A stretch of DNA of 39,199 bases, from NCBI GenBank assembly GCA_947591055.1, contig CANQCW010000006.1, positions 1-39,199 on the forward strand, in the 5' to 3' direction. Shown one piece after another: positions 30,110 to 38,647 of the stretch. The notes under the pieces are model-generated. The model was not told where the DNA came from. It did no database searches and saw nothing but the letters and a program-made list of their open reading frames with translations. Both the position numbers and the translations under genes were made by a program. Positions within the stretch are counted from its first letter, which is position 1; each line of letters starts with the position of its first letter. Source of the stretch: an uncultured Clostridia bacterium (GTDB lineage: Bacteria > Bacillota > Clostridia > TANB77 > CAG-508).

Positions 30110-30167
30110 CTTTTTTCTCCTATTTTCCAAATTTCATTTTTGGTAGGTTCTTCAATACTTTTAAAGT

Positions 30168-31059
30168 TTATTTGTTGTTGTATTTTTTCATTTTTATTGC
30201 AAAGAATATTGCAAATATAGAAGCCACTAAAATACAAATACCTATAGTATTGCTTGTACCTGTTTTTGGAATTTCTTTTGTTGATGTTGTAGTATCTTTT
30301 GATGTATCTAACTTGTCATTATTGCCATTACTGTTGTTATTGTTATTGTTATTGTTATTGTTGTTGTTATTGCTATTGCTGTTATTGTCATTATTATTGT
30401 TATTATTATTGCTATTGTTGTTGCTGTTATTATTGTTATTGCTACTATTATTATTGTTTGTATTATTATCATTTATTTCATCTTTTTCCTGCGTATTACC
30501 ATTGCTATTGTTATTATTACTATTATCACCATTATTAGTAGAACCACTACTACTGGGATTATTACTATCATTTTTTTCATCATCTGCACTACTAGTGTCT
30601 GAATTATTTAAATATTCAATATTTATACTTTTATATATTCCAGAAGTGTTTTCTCCGTGTATATGTTGTTTCGTTATCTAATGTTACAAATTTTGATTCT
30701 TCTATGCTAAAATTTACATTTTCCTTATTATTATTTATTATTTTAAATTTTATTTGTAATATATCTGTCCCTGCTTTTGACATGTCAAAATATACACAAG
30801 CTATTTTTTCATTATTTTCTGCTACTGACAAATTTGCAGTTTGACTACCCACTAATTTTAATATTCCTCTATCATAGTCTAACTTGAAGCTTGCTCCTGA
30901 AATCTTTTCACTTAAGTTTATTGTAAGTAATATTTCATCATTTATTTTAATGTTTTTTGTTTTATCTAAATTCATATCTACATTAAATCCAAGACTCACA
31001 TTTGTAAATATTAGTAAGCTTAAAAATATTATACTTATTATCTTTATTTTCTTACTCAA
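30168..31059 (-). CDS. cohesin-domain surface protein with Asn-rich linker and IPKTG sortase-like anchor, encoded in two frames joined by +1 shift at 30657
   Basis: signal peptide + cohesin-like fold (DEILLTINLSEKISGASFKLDYDRGILKLV...); 163-codon open +1 frame ending TKEIPKTGTSNTIGICILVASIFAIFFAIKMKKYNNK*. Confidence 0.8.
30655..30657 (-). other. apparent +1 frameshift site at in-frame CGG (ACA CGG AGA -> ACA c GGA GAA)
   Basis: codon 135 of the 31059..30631 ORF; +1 frame stays open to 30168 and adds linker, IPKTG, TM and basic tail. Confidence 0.78.
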
Positions 31060-31071
31060 AATTCCTTCCTC

Positions 31072-32568
31072 CTATCTCTTTAGAGCTTGTAATAGCCACT
31101 TACCTGATTGTGATAATTCTTCTTGTGTCCAACCTCCTGTTGTTTTATCAGTATTTTTTAATAATGCTGATGCTTCATCTTTATTAGATAAATTCCAACA
31201 CATCCAGCTTATATTTCTTTCATTTAAGTAATCAATCCATATATTTGCTTCATTTTCATCTATTATTCCATTTCCTGATGCATCACAGCTTCCAAACTCT
31301 GTTACAAATATAGGTAGTCCAGCATTTAATGCTGTTTGTAATTTTTGTCTTAAATATTCTTTATGTGTTGCTGCATAAAAGTGTAATGTGTACATTATGT
31401 TATCATATCCAGTAATTGGATTATTGGCTACAATATCTACATCTTGAGACCATGTAGGTGTTCCGACTATTATAATTGCGTCATTATCAATTGCTCTTAT
31501 TAATTGTATAATTTCTTCAGCATATGGTTTTATATCTCTATCCCATTGTACGTTCCCATTTGGCTCATTGCATATTTCATATAAAACATTGTCATAATCT
31601 TTATATTTAGTTGCCATTTCTGTAAAAAATACTTTTGCTTTTTCTTTACCGCTATTAGGATTTCCTTCACTTAATATATGCCAATCTATTATTGCATATA
31701 TACCTGCATTTTTTGCATATTCAACTCCATTTTCTACTATTTTATGTAATTCAGGAGTATATCCTTCATTTTCCCCTGTATACATTGCAAGTCTAATAGC
31801 ATTTATTCCCCAATTTTGTTGCATGTATGTAAATGACTCTTGATTTACATATTGTGGATACCATTGTAAACCGTGTGTACTTACACCTTTTAGTTGAAAG
31901 TTATTTCCTTGTTCATCTACTATATTTGTTCCTTCAACTTTTAATTTTCCATGAATTTCAACTGGTGTATCGCCTTTATTTTCATCTTGTTTATTGTCTT
32001 CATCATCTTCATCTTGATTATCAAAATCTAAATATCCAGTAGGTATATTTGTTATTATTCTTGATTCAAGGGTTCCTAAATATGTATTAATCATTTTCAT
32101 TATATCTTCTATATCTAGTGTATTGTCTTTATTTTCAAGATTTCCTGCTAATTTTTGTATTTCGTTAATTTTGCTTGTACCTAAGTAGTCATTTTGTACT
32201 TTCATAATATCTTCTATATCGCATATATATCCATCTTGGTTTACATCTCCATATAATACAACTACATAGTCTTCATCATTTATTGTTATGTAATCTCCTG
32301 TTTTAACTATGTTTTCGTTTTCAATTATATTTCCTTGAGCGTCTTTTATTTGTTGAATTTTTGTGTCATATTCCATTATTTCTTTTTTGGTTGTTTTTCT
32401 TAATTTGGTATTTTTAACTAATTCTATTGTTACTATTTTTTGATTTTCTATAAGTGTATTATAATATTTTATGTCTTCAATATTTTCATCTGTTGCATAT
32501 GTTAAGTTAGTTAATATTATTCCTACAAATACTAATAATGCTGTTATTGTTATTATTATTTTTTTCAT
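31072..32568 (-). CDS. secreted GH5-family cellulase with N-terminal dockerin-like repeats
   Basis: signal peptide; GDVNQDGYICDIEDIMKVQNDYLG and NLENKDNTLDIEDIMKMINTYLG; GH5 motifs YEICNEPNG and FVTEFGSCDASG. Confidence 0.9.
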   Translation of the reverse strand: MKKIIITITALLVFVGIILTNLTYATDENIEDIKYYNTLIENQKIVTIELVKNTKLRKTTKKEIMEYDTKIQQIKDAQGNIIENENIVKTGDYITINDEDYVVVLYGDVNQDGYICDIEDIMKVQNDYLGTSKINEIQKLAGNLENKDNTLDIEDIMKMINTYLGTLESRIITNIPTGYLDFDNQDEDDEDNKQDENKGDTPVEIHGKLKVEGTNIVDEQGNNFQLKGVSTHGLQWYPQYVNQESFTYMQQNWGINAIRLAMYTGENEGYTPELHKIVENGVEYAKNAGIYAIIDWHILSEGNPNSGKEKAKVFFTEMATKYKDYDNVLYEICNEPNGNVQWDRDIKPYAEEIIQLIRAIDNDAIIIVGTPTWSQDVDIVANNPITGYDNIMYTLHFYAATHKEYLRQKLQTALNAGLPIFVTEFGSCDASGNGIIDENEANIWIDYLNERNISWMCWNLSNKDEASALLKNTDKTTGGWTQEELSQSGKWLLQALKR

Positions 32569-32586
32569 TTTTGTCCTCCCCTTGTA

Positions 32587-32817
32587 TTAATTGCATAAAT
32601 AACTTCTATATATTAAAGATAATATTGTTCGTGTTTCTTCAAGTAAATTTTGCTCATCTAAAGATAAGTCAAAATCCAAATTAGGAATATATGACTTTGA
32701 TTTTTTCTGTGCTATAAAATTTAAAAATGAATTTGGAATCTTATGTAATAAATCTTCTGGCATTAGTTTTAATATGCTATCAACTTCTGCCAAAGCATTT
32801 TCATATACTAAAGTCAT
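32587..32817 (-). CDS. hypothetical protein
   Basis: 76-aa ORF, ...SLDEQNLLEETRTILSLIYRSYL. Confidence 0.6.
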   Translation of the reverse strand: MTLVYENALAEVDSILKLMPEDLLHKIPNSFLNFIAQKKSKSYIPNLDFDLSLDEQNLLEETRTILSLIYRSYLCN

Positions 32818-32835
32818 GTAACTTTCTCCTTTGTA

Positions 32836-33891
32836 TTATTCCAATGATATTTCTTCTTCTTTTGCTATTTTTCTATCATTTAATTTACTAATTTCTCTTA
32901 TTGGACGTATTTCTCTTTTCAAAGTATTTAATGTTGTTCTTCTACTTGATTCACTAACCTTTTTATCAATTGTAGAAAAATCTTTTAATGTTACGCCATT
33001 TCTTATATTCCTTCTATTTTCGACAGATTTTTCTTCATTTTTATTTTCTTCATTTTTTTCATACTTCTTAAAATTTGGAATATATAAAAACATATCTTCT
33101 TGACTAATTTTAAACGTCTTTGGATCTGGTAAATCTTTTTTATATTCTTCAACTAATTCATCTTGTAATTGTGGTATTAAACTATCTAATTTTAACTTCT
33201 TTAAATCAGGTATAATATTTTCTTCAAGTAAATCTGGCACGTTCATAGCTTCATAATTGTGCTCAATTTTAATGTCTCCTATTTTTTGTGAACCTGCAAT
33301 TGCTTTTACTAAACTTTGAACTAAATTGTCTTTTAAATTGTATTTCCACATTTTTTCATCTATATCTTTATAATCTTTTAATGCAGTATTAAGCGTTTTT
33401 TGTTCTTCTTCAGTTAAAGATAAATCTACTGGTTTTACAGGAACAAATAATGCTCTTAAATTCAATAAAAATTTTTTCATAGGGCTAATATTTTGTAATG
33501 CAAGTTTTTGTTCATTTTTAATTTTAGTAATGTTCTCTAATTCTTTAGTATAATTTATTAATTTTTCGCTTGATTCAGCTAATTGGTCTATTAAGTCATG
33601 TATTATTGCATCTCCTAAAAAAGAAGAACCTATAGTATCATAAAGTTCTATTTTAGAAGCAAACATTGATAAGCCTGCTTTTTCAAATTCTTTAGATAAT
33701 TCTACTATTTTATTATTTAAAGTAGTGCTAGCATTAGGAATATCAACATTTGACTGTCCTATATCTTTTGCACTTGTTGTCAATGAACTTATAGAATCAA
33801 ATTGTTTTGATCCCACTTCATTTATTTTGCTAAAAAGTGTTTCCTTATGTTGTCTTTCAAACTGTTGCATTTTAATTCTATTTTTATCCAT
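32836..33891 (-). CDS. hypothetical protein, coiled-coil rich
   Basis: 351-aa ORF; no family recognised. Confidence 0.7.
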   Translation of the reverse strand: MDKNRIKMQQFERQHKETLFSKINEVGSKQFDSISSLTTSAKDIGQSNVDIPNASTTLNNKIVELSKEFEKAGLSMFASKIELYDTIGSSFLGDAIIHDLIDQLAESSEKLINYTKELENITKIKNEQKLALQNISPMKKFLLNLRALFVPVKPVDLSLTEEEQKTLNTALKDYKDIDEKMWKYNLKDNLVQSLVKAIAGSQKIGDIKIEHNYEAMNVPDLLEENIIPDLKKLKLDSLIPQLQDELVEEYKKDLPDPKTFKISQEDMFLYIPNFKKYEKNEENKNEEKSVENRRNIRNGVTLKDFSTIDKKVSESSRRTTLNTLKREIRPIREISKLNDRKIAKEEEISLE

Positions 33892-34104
33892 AAAAAATCT
33901 CCTATTCTCAATTATATTACGATTTCTTGTGTTATGTATAATTATATTTTTAATTTCTTATGTTGTCAATAGTATGACTATTTGTTTATATAAAATTTAT
34001 ATATTAAAAAATACAGTGAGTAAAAATAATTTTACTCACCGTAATATTCAGTTGTAGTTTGTTAAAGATATTATCTTTAACATAAGTATAATTTTCGAAA
34101 AATA

Positions 34105-34500
34105 TCAACGTTTGCATATAGCTAAAATTTCATCAGGATTTTTCGTTGTTTCCTCTATAACCGTTATTTTAGCGTACTCCTCATTTTTTGAAAATGATAA
34201 AAAATGTTTGCTAATAGAACAAAATACTGTCCAGTGGTCCTTTTTTTCCGAGTCAGAAAAACAATAAAGCAATGGAGAATTTTCACTTTCTGTTAAAATT
34301 ATAATTGAAGCAAGATTGTATGTTTCCTCGAATTTTCCATCAATATATCCCCTAATGTTACTTTTCGATTTTTCCTTTTCTTCAATATACCCTCTAATCC
34401 TTCCAGATTTTTCAAGTACAATGTGTCCATTAAAATCCGTTTGTAATTTTATAGCCCGCTTGTTTTCTTGAAACTTACCTTCAATACTGAATACTCTCAT
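34105..34500 (-). CDS. hypothetical protein
   Basis: 131-aa ORF with upstream AGGAGG-like RBS; no family recognised. Confidence 0.6.
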   Translation of the reverse strand: MRVFSIEGKFQENKRAIKLQTDFNGHIVLEKSGRIRGYIEEKEKSKSNIRGYIDGKFEETYNLASIIILTESENSPLLYCFSDSEKKDHWTVFCSISKHFLSFSKNEEYAKITVIEETTKNPDEILAICKR

Positions 34501-34723
34501 ATTTTTTCCTCCTAATAATTATTTTTTGAGAAATATTACTAATTACTTTTGATTGTAGCTTATATAAACTACTAAGTACTATTTTGTTAGTATAACATAT
34601 TGTCATAATAATATCAACCATTTATTTTATTTTTATGTAAAATACGACAATTGAATTGAAAAAAAAGATAAAATAATATCATATATTAATATTTATATCA
34701 AGAAATGATTTTTGTGCTAATTA

Positions 34724-34752
34724 TTGACAATTCTTAAAAAAGTAGCTATACT
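34724..34752 (+). promoter_or_regulatory. sigma-A-type promoter
   Basis: TTGACA (34724..34729), 17-nt spacer, TATACT (34747..34752). Confidence 0.75.
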
Positions 34753-34758
34753 AATAGT

Positions 34759-34834
34759 AGCTCAAGCGAAGTTGTCTAGTATAGCCTGACAATAACGCAT
34801 CAGATATGTGGGGAGAAACACATATCTTTTTTTT
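34759..34834 (+). ncRNA. candidate small RNA of about 76 nt
   Basis: begins about 7 nt after a consensus promoter, ends with AGATATGTG-GGGAGAAA-CACATATCT-TTTTTTT terminator; no ORF between. Confidence 0.55.
34802..34834 (+). terminator. rho-independent terminator of candidate sRNA
   Basis: perfect 9-bp stem with T-run. Confidence 0.8.
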
Positions 34835-34848
34835 GTTATAAAAAGACA

Positions 34849-34904
34849 GAGCAGGGTGAAGTGAACCCCATATAGTGGACACTAAAAAAAGAGAACTGCT
34901 CTGA
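34849..34904. mobile_element. possible IS3-family terminal remnant / small inverted-repeat element
   Basis: AGAGCAG ... CTGCTCT ends enclosing GTGAACCCCATATAGTGGACACT, resembling IS3-family ends. Confidence 0.3.
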
Positions 34905-35080
34905 AATTATGATGTTCCTATTATAATTTATTTTTATAATTTTACAATATAGATTAAAAATCATGTTGATAAAACAATAAATTTATGATACTATTTATCT
35001 ATGCTAGTAATCTAAATTAAAAATTTAACATGATTACTAGACGTTTATTAGAATATTAAGAAAGGGATGTAGAGTAATTT

Positions 35081-35434
35081 ATGGAAGAAAATAATATAAA
35101 AAAAGAGTGGATTAAATGCTCTGTAACTAGTTTTTTAATAGCATTTTGTTTTTCAATGGTTATTTTGGAATTTCAACAAATAAGGAATATATTTGGAAAC
35201 TCGTATTATTTAAGTAGTGTTCCTATATTTTTACAACATATATTTTGGCCAGTACATTACTGTATTATCTACTCTATTTGGGCTGAAATCATTTGTCAAA
35301 TTATGTTTTGTATAATGCCTAAAGAAAAAAAGATAACGCAAAAGACTTTAACAATTCCTATAGTTTCAAATGTAATTAATTTTATAATTGTAATATTTGT
35401 ATTTTATATCAAACTTTCATCATCTATAAGCTAA
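35081..35434 (+). CDS. hypothetical small membrane protein
   Basis: 117-aa ORF with three hydrophobic segments; RBS AAAGGGATG. Confidence 0.6.
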   Translation: MEENNIKKEWIKCSVTSFLIAFCFSMVILEFQQIRNIFGNSYYLSSVPIFLQHIFWPVHYCIIYSIWAEIICQIMFCIMPKEKKITQKTLTIPIVSNVINFIIVIFVFYIKLSSSIS

Positions 35435-35611
35435 GTACACTTAATCACAAATTTATTTTATACCATCTAGTGCCATCATTTTCAACTGACTACAAAATGT
35501 AGTCAATTCACTACCTTCATTTTATAATACAAATTGAAAATAAAACGAAAAAATACCATTCTTATTTAGAATGGTATTAATCTGTTCTACTAGTTCGAAC
35601 AAATACGTTAT

Positions 35612-35688
<77 letters not shown>

Positions 35689-35720
35689 TAAGCTATTAAA
35701 CTTTTCCTTAAATAAAAAAA

Positions 35721-35797
35721 TGGCGACCCGAAACGGGCTCGAACCGTCGACCTCTAGCGTGACAGGCTAGCGTTCTAACCAACTGAACTACCGGGCC
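35721..35797 (-). tRNA. tRNA-Asp(GTC)
   Basis: cloverleaf with CTGTCAC anticodon loop, encoded CCA. Confidence 0.95.
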
Positions 35798-35802
35798 ATA
35801 AA

Positions 35803-35878
35803 TGGTGGTCGCTATAGGGCTCGAACCTATGACCCCCTGCTTGTAAGGCAGATGCTCTCCCAGCTGAGCTAAGCGACC
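35803..35878 (-). tRNA. tRNA-Val(TAC)
   Basis: cloverleaf with CTTACAA anticodon loop, encoded CCA. Confidence 0.95.
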
Positions 35879-35951
35879 ATTTTTATCATCTCTGACTTTC
35901 TTAGTATACTAAATTATTTTTAAATTGTCAACTATATTTTTAAAATATTTT

Positions 35952-35985
35952 AAAAAAAATGCATAACTAATTTGTTATGCATTTT
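35952..35985 (-). terminator. terminator downstream of ctpA
   Basis: AAAATGCATAAC-TAATTT-GTTATGCATTTT perfect 12-bp stem. Confidence 0.8.
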
Positions 35986-35993
35986 TTATTATA

Positions 35994-37205
35994 CTATTGT
36001 AATATTTCAATTGCTTTTTTCAATTGTGTATCATTTTCTAAATCTAATGTGCCTGCATATTCGTAATCATCTACCACTATATCTGGTTCAATACCTTTTC
36101 CATTTATTTCATTATGATTAGGAGTAAAATATTTTTCTATTGTTAATTTTAATCCGCTTCCATCTGGTAGTTGGTATAATCCTTGTATTACACCTTTGCC
36201 ATATGTTGTTTCTCCTATTATTTTTACATTACTTGCTAAGTCTTTTACAATTCCTGCTAATATTTCTGATGCACTTGCTGAAAATTGATTTACAAGTAGT
36301 GCACAATTCATTGTTATTTTTTTATCTCTTTTTGATTTTGTTTGTAGTTCATTTCCTTCTTTATCAGTTTCTATTAAAAGAACTTGGTCTTTATCTGTAA
36401 ATAAATCAGCTATTTCTACTGCTTCATCAACAATACCTCCACCATTTGATCTAATGTCTACTATTAATGATTTTGCACCTTGTTCTACTAATTTGTCATA
36501 TTCAGCTTCGAATTGATCTGAAACTTTTACTCCATCAAAACTTGAAATATTGATATATCCAATATTTCCATCTAACATTTTTGATGATGTTCTTATTATT
36601 TCTACATTTCTTCTTTCTATTTCAAATTCTAATGTTTGTTCATTATTATTTTCATCTTTTCTTAAAACTTTTATCTTAACTTTAGTTCCAATTTTTCCTT
36701 TAATTTTACTTGTAATGGTGTCATAATCATCTCCATTACATTTTACTCCATCTACTTCTTTTAAAATATCTCCAGCTTTTAATCCTGCTTCTTTTGCTGG
36801 TGAATTTTCTATTGTATCATAAATAACTATTTCATTATTTTCGCTATCTAATGTTATATATACACCTATTCCAACATATTCCCCAATTGTATCAGAATAA
36901 TATTCTTCCATTTCTTCTTTAGTAAAATATTCGCTATATTTATCTTCTAATCCTGCTACATAACCTTTTACTGCCCACTCTACTAGTTCATCTTCATCAA
37001 TTTCTCCAATAAATTCAGAACTTATTTTTTGATTTATTAGTTCTATTTTTGTTGATAACTTATCTGATTTAAAAGCATCTCCTAACAAAGATGATGACTT
37101 TATATTACCTGTTCCACCATATACCCATAACATTGTAATTGAAAAAGTTATAACTGCTGTAATTATTATTGTCATAACAATTTTAAAATTTTGTTTTGTT
37201 TTCAT
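35994..37205 (-). CDS. ctpA: S41 family C-terminal processing peptidase with PDZ domain
   Basis: YVGIGVYITLDSENNEIVIYDTIENSPAKEAGLKAGDIL; VDIRSNGGGIVDEAVEIADLF; NQFSASASEILAGIVKD. Confidence 0.93.
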   Translation of the reverse strand: MKTKQNFKIVMTIIITAVITFSITMLWVYGGTGNIKSSSLLGDAFKSDKLSTKIELINQKISSEFIGEIDEDELVEWAVKGYVAGLEDKYSEYFTKEEMEEYYSDTIGEYVGIGVYITLDSENNEIVIYDTIENSPAKEAGLKAGDILKEVDGVKCNGDDYDTITSKIKGKIGTKVKIKVLRKDENNNEQTLEFEIERRNVEIIRTSSKMLDGNIGYINISSFDGVKVSDQFEAEYDKLVEQGAKSLIVDIRSNGGGIVDEAVEIADLFTDKDQVLLIETDKEGNELQTKSKRDKKITMNCALLVNQFSASASEILAGIVKDLASNVKIIGETTYGKGVIQGLYQLPDGSGLKLTIEKYFTPNHNEINGKGIEPDIVVDDYEYAGTLDLENDTQLKKAIEILQ

Positions 37206-37247
37206 ATCCTTTATGTATGATTTTTATCATACTCTCCTTTCTTTTAT

Positions 37248-38480
37248 TTACTGATTAGATAAGTATTTTTTTGGATCAACTGCTAACCCATTTTCTCTTA
37301 CTTCAAAATGCACATGTGGTCCTGTTGAGTTTCCAGTAGAGCCTACTTCCATTATAATATCTCCTTTGCTTACTGTATCACCTACAGTTTTTAGAAGCTT
37401 ACTTCCATGTCCATATAATGTTATGATTTTAACTCCTTCTTCATTTAACCCATGGTCTACCATAACCATATTTCCATAACCACCATTATTAAAATCCGAA
37501 TATATTATTACCCCGCTTGCGGCTGCATATACTGGATCTCCCATACTTCCACCTATGTCTATTCCATCATGATTTTTAATTATTCCTTGAATTGGGTGAA
37601 GTCTTGTTCCAAAAGGTGAAGTGATATATGATGTCGAAAGTGTAGGCCACATCATTATTCCACCACTATATTGCAAATCATACGTAGAAGCATATATAGA
37701 ATATTGTATTAAATTTTCTAATTCTTCCTGTTGTTTTAAATATGCATCTATTTCTGAATTTAATTGTCTTTCACTGTCTGTTAAACTTAATTTATGATTT
37801 TCTACTATTGTTTTTGTATTTGTTAATACTACTGTTTGTTCTTCTGCTTGTGCTTTAACTATTTTCATGTTTGCCTTTTGTTCTTTTAATTCTCTTGAAA
37901 TTTTTTCTACTTGCTTTTTTTCATTTTCTATTTCTTTTATTGATTTTGAATCATATTGTGCTATTTGTTTTATAACATAGTATCTTGATATAAAATCTAT
38001 TATACTCTTAGAATTAAATAATACATCCAAATAGGTCATACTTCCACTTTTGTAAAGTGCAACTAATCTTTTTCTAAGCATTTGATCTTTTCTATCATAT
38101 TCTTCTTGAATAACATCTAGTTTTTTTTGTGTTTCATTTACTTTCTTTTGTATATCATCAAACTGCTCATTTATTTTATCAAGTTTTGCTTGTTCTTCTG
38201 CTATTTTTTGTTCTAAGTTTTGTATTTGAAACAAAGTATCTGATAATTCTTCTTCTACAAATTCTAACTTTTCTTTAGCAATTTCAAGATTTTCTTTAAC
38301 TTTTTCTTCTTGTTCTTTAAGCGAAAGTACTTTGTTATCTGATGTTTCATTGCTAAGAATTTCATTTGACTGTATTACATTGTTTTCTTCATCTGCATAA
38401 GTAGAATTGATAAAAATGAAAATAATCAATAATGACAAAACTAAACTTATAGTCTTATTCCTTAATACGCTATTTTTCAT
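37248..38480 (-). CDS. M23 peptidase with N-terminal coiled coil (EnvC-like)
   Basis: signal peptide, long coiled coil, HDGIDIGGSMGDPVYAAASGVII...GPHVHFEVRENG. Confidence 0.93.
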   Translation of the reverse strand: MKNSVLRNKTISLVLSLLIIFIFINSTYADEENNVIQSNEILSNETSDNKVLSLKEQEEKVKENLEIAKEKLEFVEEELSDTLFQIQNLEQKIAEEQAKLDKINEQFDDIQKKVNETQKKLDVIQEEYDRKDQMLRKRLVALYKSGSMTYLDVLFNSKSIIDFISRYYVIKQIAQYDSKSIKEIENEKKQVEKISRELKEQKANMKIVKAQAEEQTVVLTNTKTIVENHKLSLTDSERQLNSEIDAYLKQQEELENLIQYSIYASTYDLQYSGGIMMWPTLSTSYITSPFGTRLHPIQGIIKNHDGIDIGGSMGDPVYAAASGVIIYSDFNNGGYGNMVMVDHGLNEEGVKIITLYGHGSKLLKTVGDTVSKGDIIMEVGSTGNSTGPHVHFEVRENGLAVDPKKYLSNQ

Positions 38481-38647
38481 TTATTCTACTCGTATAATAT
38501 AACAATTATACGAAACTCCTTTCTGTGTTTCTTCTTATATTATTTTAATCCTATTTTAATTTATTCAATTTTTGCAATTTAATTCTAACTTAAAGGGCAC
38601 TATTGTGATTTTGTGCCCTTCTTTTTTAATTTAATTATCTATATCAT

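Noticed and set aside
30268-30470. CRISPR-like repetition in the GTTATT tract
   Set aside because: Simple trinucleotide/hexanucleotide repeats encoding Asn; no direct repeat/spacer architecture and no cas genes.
30172-30681. 169-aa + strand ORF rich in Leu (LLLLLL...)
   Set aside because: It is the antisense of the AAT/AAC Asn-rich linker of the cohesin protein; low-complexity artefact.
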